Below are positions 44,328 through 55,199 of a DNA stretch of 64,000 bases, one piece after another. The stretch's first letter is position 1; every line of letters starts with the position of its first letter. The notes under the pieces are model-generated. The model saw nothing but the letters and a program-made list of their open reading frames with translations. It was not told the origin of the DNA and did no database searches. Made by a program: the position numbers and the translations under genes. The stretch is taken from positions 496,001 through 560,000 of the forward strand of contig JAJOHG010000016.1 of NCBI GenBank assembly GCA_021029095.1. The letters run 5' to 3'. The DNA comes from Phellopilus nigrolimitatus (lineage: Eukaryota > Basidiomycota > Agaricomycetes > Hymenochaetales > Hymenochaetaceae).

Positions 44328-44689
44328 AATGCTGCGGCCCGTGGTCCATCCAATTAAATTGAAAATTTCCTTTCTGTACGTCCCCATCACATTTCCTTCA
44401 GATATCGTGTTTCGTAAACTAACGTCTGTTCGTGGATCTCAGGTACAGGCAGATCGTAGTTCCAGCAGATTGACTCAACTCCTCTCATCCCAAAGTGCCG
44501 AAGGATGCGTATTATGTGAATTGGGAAAGTGAAAATATTATGGTGCGGTGGGAAGGCACACGGAAAAGAAAAATTGTCGTCGTTGTCCTCGCAGTGTCGC
44601 GCTTATCCTGTTTTAAAAAACTTTCATAACAATTCTGCTCGATTTCGCTCGATTTCGCGCGATTTTGAATCTTACAATGTGTGATTGGT

Positions 44690-45062
44690 GGCACAATTTG
44701 ATTGGAAGCAGAAGTGTATATTCGGAAGGAGCAGGAGTTGTCGTGAGTCTCCTGTCGGTTTGCTCACCATTTTTGTTATCTTAAACTTGTGGTCTTTTCT
44801 CTCTCGTTTTCCTCTTTCCTGTATATATGTTTCTATTTTATCCAGCCTTGAATTTTTATTCCGTGTGCTGTCATTTCCTTTTCACCTCGCTCGCCTCCCT
44901 CCAGTCTTTACATGATTTGTTGTAAAGTCATTATTGACCCACCATTTCGTTTCCTGTAGATTGAAGGACAGCACTAGGCCCGATACTCATACCAAAGGCT
45001 TGACTGCGATATCGTTGCTTTTTTCTTCATAGTGCATATATTTCTCGGTTTCAGAAACTCTT
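44690..45062 (+). repeat. block V, copy 3
   Basis: Contains GTCGTGAGTCTCCTGTCGG, a T-rich intron-like tract and TTTCCTGTAG near 44960, as at 29906, 35831 and 49732. Confidence 0.55.
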
Positions 45063-45250
45063 TGTAGGAGACGTAGGCGGATATCAGACGGAGATACTCA
45101 GAACCTGGTGTATATCGCTAGCCAGAGAGGAATACAGTGTAGTAGTACGAACTGGAGAGTCGTGTACACGTAGCTCCCGAAGATATCCACCGAAGGAAAC
45201 ACATCCAAACACTACTTTCCCACGCCACTGCGTGCCGATCCTACACTCTT
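45063..45250. other. 188-bp insert present only in copy 1
   Basis: Copy 2 has AAACTCTTCTGCCGG at 50041. Copy 1 has AAACTCTT, then 188 bp, then CTGCCGG. The six bases ACTCTT occur at both edges, so it is either an insertion with a short target duplication or a deletion in copy 2 by microhomology. The insert has no match elsewhere in the window that I can find. Confidence 0.7.
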
Positions 45251-45409
45251 CTGCCGGTGTATACATGGACTATGAGCTTCGAAGACCATATCTACAGCTT
45301 GTCCGACTCTCCCCTCAAGCCTAGCCCCTCTATATAAGTTCAACTTCGTCTTCTCCACCAACGTCTCTGCGTACCACGAGGTCTTCTTGAAAGAATCCAT
45401 TTATTTATT

Positions 45410-46172
45410 TCAGAGGCCAGGACGAGAGCTGGAGAGCGATCGATTGTTAGTCCTCGACTCTCGAAGGTAAAACTCAGGGTGGCATCTTCTATGATCTTCT
45501 TTCAAGGTGTCATGTACGCCCCCAAATGACCGGGCACTAGAAATGAAGTGAGTAGGATGACCCATGTACAGTATATAAAGAGACACGGACGCCAGAGCTT
45601 GTACCAATTCTATGTTTTCCTCCGTTGGTTTTTGGATAGCCCGATAAACCTGAAGCAATATGCCGGTAAAGACATTCCATTCGATGGCAGATGGTGCATG
45701 GTCGAACACGTAGAGAAGAACGTTAACAGTCATTCCCAAGGGAAATGAGGCACCGGTATAGAAAACAATTACAAAGAATGATGCTGCTTCAATATAGCGA
45801 AGGACGAGGAAGGAGACCTCCAACGAGCTTCGATCATACATATCAGGAAAGCCAGCGAGATATTATAAAATGGGTTGTTAACTTGCCTTCGCGCTTTTTC
45901 CACAAGACATCGGAGTGTGTATGACATGGCCTCGAATAAGTCCTTCCCTACCGAGAACAAAGTCCATTGTCCGACCAAATCCAAAAGACTTTTCCCTGGC
46001 TCATTGATATCGACGTCAACAAGGCAGATCAGTGCTTTGCGACTGGGGGAAAGAAGCTGATCGCAGTTCTCCGCTTCTGCTTGAAGTGCCACTAGGCCAA
46101 AGACTCTGGTCGCATTGAGCTCGATAAGCGTTTGTCGCACATGGTCGTGAGTTGAAAAGCCTAGAATTGCTT
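45410..46172 (-). pseudogene. 3' remnant of helical family member 4
   Basis: Exon 2 remnant (46172-45883) and exon 3 (45817-45410) match the complete member at 50208-51420 (FGLVALQAEAENCDQLLSPS, PTEENIELVQALASVSLYIL). The first exon and the start of exon 2 are absent because the duplication junction replaced them with the 5' half of member 3. Confidence 0.75.
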
Positions 46173-46991
46173 TGATCTATGTTCTTGAGCTTTCCGAAGA
46201 TAAGTTCCGCTGCCTTCTGAACATAGCGAAGACCAAGGAAGGAGAGATCCATTGTCATTGCTTCCTGAAGGGCACATATTATATTTCGGACGTGCGCCAG
46301 TGGGTATATCTTTCGGACGTCCATCATTGAAGACACGGTATGTTTTTTTCTAGAGAAGCGCTTTTGGGAAGCCTCCATCAAATTGTTTCCCAGAATATGG
46401 ATATCAGTCTCAACGAGACATATCAGCGCCCTGCGACTGCGGGAGAGAAGTTGATCGCAGTTTTCCGCGTCTGCTTTAAATGCGACCAGACCAACGACCC
46501 TGGCTGCATTGAGCTCGATAAACATTTGCCGTACATGGTCGTGAGTTGCGAAATCTAGAATTGCTTCGAGTGCGAGCATCTGGTTCGGCTCATATTGAGA
46601 TCTGTGTTAAACGTGAAAAAAGTATGAGTCGACAATCTAGAAATAGAATGACTACGGACCGAACATATTTCAAGAGATTTTTAGCTTCCTTTCGGCTCTT
46701 CCTGTCAACATCACAGGGAGATCCTCCATCCCGACACAACCTCTCTAGGCGCTCCTTGCTCGCCTCCGGCCCATACCCGCGCTTTTCCATGTACCGACTC
46801 GCCGCTGCCTCCAAACGTCGCCCGAGAAACATATATAGATTCCCCAGTAAGCGGCCCGGTCCAGGAAGGTTATCGGCCGTCGCGTTAGAGCTGATCGATG
46901 ACTCGGACAACGAGGCTTCCACCTGGGCATAGACCATATTGAGGTTGTTGTTGAGCGTGTTCGGCGCGGTCGGCCTGCTGGAGTCTGCCAT
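46016..46991 (-). pseudogene. chimeric helical gene at the duplication junction (member 3 5' half fused out of frame to member 4)
   Basis: Exon 1 (46991-46660) and exon 2 down to 46175 are identical to member 3. At 46172-46175 the sequence switches to member 4 exon 2. The reading frame does not match, so after GKLKNID the translation runs in a wrong frame (QSNSRLFNSRPC...) and stops at 46016, giving about 305 codons. It is a new hybrid gene with intact promoter and N-terminal half but no family C-terminus. Confidence 0.75.
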
Positions 46992-48898
46992 TGCGCGCGG
47001 TTGCAGAAGCTGAATGAGTTACTGGGGATGGCGGTGAGTTACAAGCAGCGTGAGTGGAGTAGCAAGGACGCACGGGAGTGTACGCCGCGAAGGGAAGGGG
47101 GTATATGTAAGCAGCTCGGATCAAACGAAGACATCGCTGCTCTGCCTCCATAGCTGTACACAGAAGCCCGCCTCGTGGTATACGTATCCTATATGAGAGA
47201 ATGGATTAAGTGATGCGCTGGGCGGAGACGCGATCGCGAGCGATCAGTGGCAGTAACATGTAGATACGACGGAGAAAACTGGCGTTGTGTACACCGGGGT
47301 GATGAACAGGTCAGGATCGTGCGCGATCATGCGCGATCGTGCTGGCTTCTTCAGCTTTCGAGCAGTAGCTTCCACGACTGTTGGGAAGAAGCTGTCCAAG
47401 GAGCTCGCGGCCAGCTTATTATTTGTGGACTGGCGGGAGATACACCATACACGATCAGAGGCGATTGGCGGCGGGAGACATGTAGATAGGACGAAGGCAA
47501 CTTGCCTGCTGCGTGCAAGAGTAAGAGCATTACGGTCAAGCAAGGTATTTTGAATCTTGATGCCCTCATGAGGAAATTGAATAAGAAAAGAAAAATAATC
47601 AGAATGGAGGGCGAGCATGCGCGAGACGGCATTAGCCGTCATCACGTGCTCTCACATGCCGGTTCAGATGCACGCAGGCGTCAACGCGCTCGCTTCTATT
47701 CCACCTTCGCCGATGCTTGTTTTTCAGTCCACAACTGAGCCGACATGTCCCGCAGTTACCTACACCATCTCGCGCTGGTCCTCCGTGCGCTCGACCGTGG
47801 ATGTTGAAGGAAGGATGCCTCGCGCAGTTTGCGCCAGACTCGTAACCAGCTGCCGCGGTGGTTACCAGCTCGTCGTGGATGGCAATGTGTCCAATGTTGC
47901 ATGAAATGGAAAGAAAAGCTGTTGGGGCTCAGAAGCGCTGATTTAGGTTCGTAATCAATGTAGCAGCTGACCTTCCCCACGACGTTCTCCATGGTCGGAT
48001 GCAAAGAACGAGCATTGAGTCGGACAAGCTGCGTACATGAGTGAAGAGGTTGAAGAACGGGCGGCGGATGCACTACTTTCCATCCGTCACAGATGCACGC
48101 GCAGCTCGAGGGCGGCGGTGAAGAGGCACGTTTTGAAATAAGTGTTTTAACAGAGGGCATAGCTTGCTTGCACACACGTGGGTGATCAGTGCTGGTAAAA
48201 TGTAGATATGCTGAAGAGAACTAGTCTTGTGCGCCGTGGTCGCTGACGTGTCCAGAGCACGCCACGATTGCTGGTGAGCGCCGAAGCCATCCGGGCGAAA
48301 AAAACGATTGTGCGTGCGAGCCGGCGCAAGTCGAGACGAGAAACGTGCGTATTCGCTTGCTGGTTCGTCGTCATCGCCCATGAACATTCTGGCACGTCTA
48401 CAGATTTTTCGCTCGTCCTGGCGAACTTTACTTACTCAGGTCTTCTATAACTCTCGGCTCCGAAATTAAACTCCTCGGCGGATCAAACCATTCTGAAATT
48501 TACCTTTCACCGGGGATAAGCTGGTCAAAAGATGGTCCGAACACCGAACATATTTGATCCGGCAGGAAGTACATAAGCGCGCACCGTGCAGAACGATGAC
48601 GGCGACACTGTGCCGCACAGCAACCACCCATGCTGCGCGGGAGCACGACCACCCGCACTGCGCTGGACGTTGACCGCGCATCCTCATAAAGAAATGGTAA
48701 GTAGCGTGACACTAACGACTACAATCAAACCGACAACCGCGCGCTGCCGGCGAACCATCCGCGCTGCGCTGGACGTCACCATCGCACACTCATTCGGAAA
48801 TATTCTGCGTTTTGGGGTAAGCCTGGCTCCCAACGAATCGAGTCAGCGATCGATCATTCTGACTTCATCCTCACGACATTAGCTACATCAAATCTACA

Positions 48899-49306
48899 AT
48901 GTCGAACGTCCTTAGAGCCCTCATCGACGTCGCTGAGACTATAGAGAACCTTGAACGTGTTTGTGGAGTCACTCCCCACGAATGGAACGGATACGTGATT
49001 GCGTTAAGGGCACTAGAGGTGCGTTGTCTCTTTTCCCGGCTTTCGCCATTACCTACTTTATTTCTAGTCGCGCGTCTGGATGGAAATCTGTCGCAGCGAC
49101 GACGTCATCACCAATGACTACGCCCTTAAGTTCCTCGCCGGCGTCCGTGAGCGGGTATACCTTGGTGCGTTCTCTCGGTATTTGCGAAATGATGCGGGGT
49201 TTGACTGGAGTTGTTCTTCGTTCTTCGTTCTTCGTACTGCTCCCATTCAGTGGGCCAACTGCGAGCAATGATCGTATCTTCTCCACCACCCATTGCACGT
49301 CTTTAA
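48899..49306 (+). CDS. small uncharacterised protein, about 90 aa (second copy)
   Basis: Identical to 43920-44327. Exons 48899-49018, 49068-49164 and 49251-49306. Same caveats. Confidence 0.4.
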
Positions 49307-49675
49307 AATGCTGCGGCCCGTGGTCCATCCAATTAAATTGAAAATTTCCTTTCTGTACGTCCCCATCACATTTCCTTCAGATATCGTGTTTCGTAAACTA
49401 ACGTCTGTTCGTGGATCTCAGGTACAGGCAGATCGTAGTTCCAGCAGATTGACTCAACTCCTCTCATCCCAAAGTGCCGAAGGATGCGTATTATGTGAAT
49501 TGGGAAAGTGAAAATATTATGGTGCGGTGTGAAGGCACACGGAAAAGAAAAAAATTGTCGTCGTTGTCCTCGCAGTGTCGCGCTTATCCTGTTTTAAAAA
49601 GCTTTCATAACAATTCTGCTCGATTTCGCTCCTCGATATTTCGCGCGATTTTGAATCTTACAATGTGTGATTGGT

Positions 49676-50048
49676 GGCACAATTTGATTGGAAGCAGAAG
49701 TGTATATTCGGAAGGGGCAGGAGTTGTCGTGAGTCTCCTGTCGGTTTGCTCACAATTTTTGTTATCTTACACTTGTGGTCTTTTCTCTCTCGTTTTCCTC
49801 TTTCCTGTATATATGTTTCTATTTTATCCAGCCTTGAATTTTTATTCCGTGTGCTGTCATTTCCTTTTCACCTCGCTCGCCTCCCTCCAGTCTTTACATG
49901 ATTTGTTGTAAAGTCATTATTGACCCACCATTTCGTTTCCTGTAGATTGAAGGACAACACTAGGCCCGATACTCATACCAAAGGCTTGACTGCGATATCG
50001 TTGCTTTTTTCTTCATAGTGCATATATTTCTCGGTTTCAGAAACTCTT
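49676..50048 (+). repeat. block V, copy 4
   Basis: It belongs to the diverged part of the tandem duplication and differs from copy 3 at several bases (for example GGGGCAGG against GGAGCAGG, CACAATTTT against CACCATTTT). Confidence 0.55.
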
Positions 50049-50207
50049 CTGCCGGTGTATGCATGGACTATGAGCTTCGAAGACTATATCTACAGCTTTT
50101 CCGACTCGCCCCTCAAGCCTAGCCCCTCTATCCAAGTTCAACTTCGTCTTCTCCACCAACGTCTCTGCGTACCACGAGGTCTTCTTGAAAGAATCCATTT
50201 GTTTATT

Positions 50208-51420
50208 TCAGAGGCCAGGACGAGAGCTGGAGAGCGATCGATTGTTAGTCCTCGACTCTCGAAGGTAAAACTCAGGGTGGCATCTTCTATGATCTTCTTT
50301 CAAGGTGTCATGTACGTCCCCAAATGACCGGGCACTAGAAATGAAGTGAGTAGGATGACCCATGTACAGTATATAAAGAGACACGGACGCCAGAGTTTGT
50401 ACCAATTCTATGTTTTCCTCCGTTGGTTTTTGGATAGCCCGATAAACCTGAAGCAATATGCCGGTAAAGACATTCCATTCGATGGCAGATGGTGCATGGT
50501 CGAACACGTAGAGAAGAACGTTAACAGTCATTCCCAAGGGAAATGAGGCACCGGTATAGAAAACAATTACAAAGAATGATGCTGCTTCAATATAGCGAAG
50601 GACGAGGAAGGAGACCTCCAACGAGCTTCGATCATACATATCAGGAAAGCCAGCGAGATATTATAAAATGGGTTGTTAACTTGCCTTCGCGCTTTTTCCA
50701 CAAGACATCGGAGTGTGTATGACATGGCCTCGAATAAGTCCTTGCCTACGGAGAACAAAGTCCATTGTCCGACCAAATCCAAAAGTCTTTTCCCTGGCTC
50801 GTTGATATCGACGTCAACAAGGCAGATCAGTGCTTTGCGACTGGGGGAAAGAAGCTGATCGCAGTTCTCCGCTTCTGCTTGAAGTGCCACTAGGCCAAAG
50901 ACTCTGGTCGCATTGAGCTCGATAAGCGTTTGTCGCACATGGTCGTGAGTTGAAAAGCCTAGAATTGCTTCGAGTGCGATCACCTGGTTCGACACATATT
51001 TGCTTCTTGATAAAAAGTAACACATTCACTACCTACGACTGTATGAAATAAGAGCTTGACGACTTACTTGACGTATTTCAATAGCCTCTTCACTTCCTTT
51101 TGACTCCTTTTGAACTCCACTGTGCCTTGGACAGGTGTTATCCGGCAGTTAAATTTATCATAGCTCATCTTCACCAGACGCTTCCTTGAAGCAACCGGAC
51201 CATACCCGCGTTTTTCTGCGAACCGGTTCACTGCTGCTTCCAGACGTCGCCCGAGAAACATAAAAAGATTTCCCAGTAAGCGACCTGGTCCAGGAAGGTC
51301 GTCGGCCGTCGCGTCAGTGCTGATGGACGATTCGGACAACGAGGCTTCCACCTGGGCATAGACCTTATTGAGGTTGTCGTGTAGCGTGGTCGGCGCGGTC
51401 GGTCGGCTGGAGTATGCCAT
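50208..51420 (-). CDS. uncharacterised helical family protein, member 4, 361 aa
   Basis: Exons 51420-51068, 51005-50681 and 50615-50208. The first intron has donor GTAAGT and acceptor ATCAAG. I place a 65-nt second intron (GTTAAC to TTGGAG) because it joins VEKARRQ to VSFLVLRYIE, aligning with SFLGLRYVQ of member 2, and keeps the frame to the stop. The total is 362 codons including the stop. Domains as in member 1: MAYSSRPTAPTTLHDNL, SLSESSIST, ATADDLPGPGRLLGN, EKRGYGPVASRKRL, ENCDQLLSPSRKALICLV, SAIEWNVF, PTEENIELVQ and GHPTHFISSARSFG. It looks complete and unbroken. Function is unknown. Confidence 0.72.
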
Positions 51421-51665
51421 TACGCGCTCTTTCAGAAGCTGAACAAGTTACTGGTTATGGCGGTAAGTTACAAGCAGCGTGAGTAGGGTAGCAAGGACGC
51501 ACAGGAGTGTATGTAGGTAGTGGCGACGAAGTGAGAGGCTGCGAAGGGAAAGGGGTATATGTACGTGACTCGAATCGAACGAGGACATCATCGCCGAGTC
51601 GCCCTGCCTCCGTAGGTGTATACAGAAGCCCGCCTCATGGTATATGCATGTGAAGACAAGGGCGG
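51421..51665 (-). promoter_or_regulatory. promoter of helical family member 4
   Basis: Minus-strand CACGTACATATACCCC TATA-like box near 51553-51568, TCGTTCGATTCGAG upstream, and a conserved CCTACGGAGGCAGGG block. Confidence 0.55.
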
Positions 51666-52300
51666 TGCCTATAGTATTCAAGAAGATCAAGTCATGTTCG
51701 ATCTGGCGCTTAGTCCATAGGACGCGACACCGAGCGCCAGGCGCTTCAGAGATTAGGGTATTTCGGATAAAAACACTATATTCAGTGCTTCAGGTCTCAA
51801 AGAGCGTTAGATACTGTGCGAGCTGCCTCGAGCAGGTCTCCGAACACCTAGAAATGTCAATGCGTTCCCCGGATTGCGCACAAAGCATGCGCAGCTGCGG
51901 AGGCCATACGCAGTTTTCAGATAACGACGGCAAGCTTAGTTCTATTTGGGGATAAATACAGTGAGTCTGTGCTCTAGAGATAGAGGGATTGGTACCGGTG
52001 GCGGAAGCAGCTTTGCGCTGCATATCGGATTAATGTTATTCTCCTATGGTCAATTCTTCTAAGACAGAAATGGAGACGAAGCTGCAAAGCAGAGCAAGGA
52101 TGAAGGGCATGAATATGGCGGTGTCCATGTGAAGCTGTGTCGTTGATCTTTTGTCTAAGTTCGCTAGTTGGGTAGTTTTGGATATCGAGAGACGATCATG
52201 GAAGGAGAGGCGACAGAGCTCGACACGTGTCTATTGATCGATTACGTCACGTCTACGCGTATCTACGCCGCCGACACGGACACCAAACGCGGTCAGCTGC
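51666..52300 (-). repeat. block T, copy 3 (partial)
   Basis: Keeps CTCCGAACACCTAGAAATG, GCGCAGCTGCGGAGGC, the GATAGAGGGATTGG block and GAAGCTGCAAAGCAGAGC, in order with copies 1 and 2. Confidence 0.5.
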
Positions 52301-52477
52301 TATATTGATTACGAACCTACATCAATGCTCCTGAGCCCCCAAAGCTTTGCTTTCTACTTCATGCAAACCTGGATACGTCGCCATCCACGACTAACCAGTA
52401 ATTACTGCGGCAGTTGGTTACGAGCCTGGTGCAAACGGCGCAAAACACACAAACATGGGCAATTGAACCATCCAGCA

Positions 52478-52915
52478 ATGCCTCTCGACACCTCTGCAAT
52501 CCCTAACGAAGTCTGGTTCAACATCACGTTGTATTTGGACTTAGAGGACGCCCTGAGTCTCGAGGCTGAGGGTGTTCTCACTATGCTTACTGGCCGACGG
52601 AATGGCGAGTCAATCTATTCACTATTTTTTTCTGTTTCAGACGTGCAAGTTCCTCCTCGCGGTTGTTTACGACAGATCCTTCTGGCTGAAACGCCTCCAC
52701 GCGCTGGACCAAGACCACGCACCCGATTTACCCGCCACGTCCCCGTCAGCGAGCTTACTTGGTCCGAGCTGCGCTCCCTAGTTGTGCGTGCACACCTGAA
52801 ACATTCCAACTGCGCCGGCTTGCGGACCACCCCGCTGCGGCACACACGCGAGGCTACAGTGCCCATCGGGGATGGGAGCCGCAACGGCGCACTTTTCAGA
52901 GTGGACGACATCGGT
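52478..52915 (+). pseudogene. truncated F-box gene
   Basis: ATG at 52478 begins an F-box-like MPLDTSAIPNEVWFNITLYL segment, parallel to MLFDISAVPDDIWIEIASFC of the gene at 57995. The intron that follows has lost its donor: GAGGCTGAGGGT replaces GAGGCTGTAGGT of the paralogue, while the acceptor TGTTTCAG near 52640 remains. The next exon (TCKFLLAVVYDRSFWLKRLH) has a one-base deletion near 52734, after which the frame changes to VSELTWSELRSLVV and TPLRHTREATVPIG. Homology ends near 52915. Confidence 0.7.
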
Positions 52916-53632
52916 TAACGCAATTCAGACGACATACAATGCGTTAGCCGAAATACTGGATGACGACAGAATTCCAGTCCCCTGTCAGGAAGTAAAGTGC
53001 ACCGCTATAGAATTCCACATCCATTTTCGCCAAGCTTGGAACGGCGAGTGTCCGGAACACCACTTCGTTCTCGCAAGAGATGGTAGCCAGTTCCCACACG
53101 GTGCCTCTGTCGCACTTAGACAATATTGCTGTCGAACCGACCTGTGAGGGCTGTGTCGCAAGGCTATCGACATTAGGCTCTCGGTGCAAGGCTGTACACC
53201 GCAAGTTGAACAAAATATTTAATAAAGATTGAGGCTGCGCTGTTTGAATGTCATGATAGAAACGTAATTTGACTCTTAGAAAAGTGTTTTTTGAAGATCA
53301 TAACGCCAATTGTTTGACCATTTTTAAATAGGCCATGTTTTTTTTACATTTCCCAATGAGTCTTTGACATATGTCACCGAATGATGTCGGAGCAACCTTC
53401 TCAGAAACACGTGAATGCAACATACTCAGTGATGTTTTACGAAGCTTTCGGCAACTGTAGGTCGGATGCTGCCGCAAGTGTTCATGCAATATAGCCGATG
53501 AACGTTTAAAAAACATTTTTGCGAGCGACTCGAAAACGTAGCATCCTGTCACATAATGACATCACCCACAAGACTACCTAGACATCTGTAATCACACTGC
53601 CTGGCTCTTGCATTTGTATTTTAATCATATTC

Positions 53633-53635
<3 letters not shown>
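52916..53635. other. spacer, no gene recognised
   Basis: A 91-codon + frame (52872-53147) overlaps the end of the F-box fragment and contains an acidic stretch, but nothing supports it. Downstream is AT-rich. Confidence 0.4.

Positions 53636-53662
<27 letters not shown>
53636..53662. repeat. (AT)n microsatellite
   Basis: About 13 AT dinucleotides between TTCAATT and AACATC. Confidence 0.9.
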
Positions 53663-53663
<1 letters not shown>

Positions 53664-53729
53664 ACATCAAGTAAGATAGTAATAACATATGGAAGTAGAG
53701 CCGCACAACGGGGCGGAACGGGTGTGTCG

Positions 53730-55080
53730 GTGCCCCTGCCCCGCCCCCTGCCCCGCCGTGATGTAAGTGCCGTGTGCGCTACATCCGGTGCCAATGCAGA
53801 ACCGGGCGTCGAGGCGCAGGATGAGTGCCTCAAGTCCATCTTCATGCTGAGCACGCGCCCGCCGGTCGATATCGAGCCGATGTTGATCTTCACGAGCTTC
53901 GTCACCTTCATCATCTTCTTATCCTCGGTCTTGATGCCCAGCAGGTGCTGCGAAAGGAATAAACTGATCTCGAGCTCTGGGTGCAGACGGACACGCGTAA
54001 GCGCACGGAAGAAATACGGAAAGGATGACGCGACACACCAGTGTAGATCTGGGGCAGCTTGCTCACCGCGCCGAACACCTGCCCGACGAGCCTGTCTGCG
54101 CGGTAGCGTGACGATGCAGCTGAAGATCGGGCGGCAGCGGTTGCAGCCCTGCTGGTCCTTCGTGACAATGCCCGGGCAGATCTCGACGCGCATTTCGAGC
54201 ACGAGCACGCCCGCAAGGATCGAGCCGCACGCGACACCGCCCATCCACTTATTGACCTCCGTGCCGGGCTTGTTCATGTCAAACGAGCGGATGACAGTCA
54301 ACCGCAGCGACGACAGAAAGTCCCGCACCGGAATTGGATCCGCTTCATGATGTACTCGTTCACTGCATCAATGTTGTATTTTAGCCGCGGAGATCGGCAT
54401 GATGGGCGGTGCCTCCGCCACGGTGCCTGTATGCGAGCAGAGCCCTCTCAGCTCTGTAGCAAAAGTTTTCTTTCTCAATTGATGCGAACGCACCTTTTAT
54501 GAACGCAGCGATACTTTTCTGATGCCCGAGCACCTGTGCCTCCTTGATCAAGACAACCTTGTTTCACAGAATGATGATGTTCTGGAGCTTTATGATCTCC
54601 ACGGCGGTGGGATGCTCAGAAATCTGGGGCTGCGGGCACGACCCATTCCCAGCGATGAGAAGGAGTGCAGCATCCATGACTGCCGCACCGTCCAGTATGG
54701 TGGCCATGAGAATATCGTGTCCGGGTCAGTTGACAAAGGAGACATACCTGAACAGCTTCATGTGATGCTCGCACCCTCGCACAGCGGGTGATCCTCCTTG
54801 TTGGAGTGGTACGAGCGATAGCAGCCCTGTCACAGCTACGCCTCGTTATCGCATTTATATATCTATGTCTTGCCGCCGTAAGATGGAAAAGCAGAAGAGA
54901 AAAGCGGCATACGACGCACTTTTACATTCGCGTAGCCCAGCTTGACGGTGATATATTCCGGACGAGCTCGTTCTTGAAGTGCACGGTCATGACCCCCAAG
55001 ATAACCTTCACCACTGTCAACTTCCCGTGCACGACGTGCCCAACTGTGCCTGCAGTATCCCACCGAGCCATGAGCATTTC
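53730..55080 (-). pseudogene. decayed eIF2-gamma gene (intron-bearing)
   Basis: eIF2-gamma is the GTPase subunit that delivers initiator tRNA to the ribosome. Minus-strand blocks in family order: [14 protein letters not shown] (G-domain P-loop, normally GHVAHGKST) near 55045, a zinc-knuckle-like CYRSYHSNKEDHPLCEG near 54800, [20 protein letters not shown] near 54700, [25 protein letters not shown] with an in-frame stop, and KEAQVLGHQKSIAAFIK near 54510. After an intron come GTVAEAPPIMPISAA and VNEYIMKRI, then VIRSFDMNKPGTEV near 54280, EICPGIVTKDQQGCNRCRPI, RADRLVGQVFGAV, a second intron, and LGIKTEDKKMM and IGSISTGGRVLSM near 53860. Frame changes and stops are frequent. Retained introns exclude a processed origin. 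Confidence 0.88.
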
Positions 55081-55199
55081 GTATTCAGCCACCTCTCATG
55101 ACTGGAATGAAATTTATGTACCAAGATTTAATGTCGCCTAACAGAACAAGCCAATAAACTCAACGCAAGTGATGTTCATTAAGACAGCAGGACACGCAC

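Larger units (their letters stand above)
41196..46172 (+). repeat. 4.98-kb direct tandem duplication, copy 1
   Basis: It pairs with 46175-50970 at an offset of 4979 bp up to about 44548, where the two copies are identical by eye over about 3.35 kb. After that come substitutions, small indels (44570s, 44650s) and one 188-bp length difference. Two bases (TG, 46173-46174) at the junction belong to neither copy. Confidence 0.9.
46175..50970 (+). repeat. 4.98-kb direct tandem duplication, copy 2
   Basis: See copy 1. It ends inside exon 2 of helical member 4 (50970), beyond which the sequence is single copy. Confidence 0.9.

Noticed and set aside
53724..54350. 208-codon open frame on the + strand
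   Set aside because: It is antisense to the eIF2-gamma pseudogene, whose motifs are clear on the minus strand.
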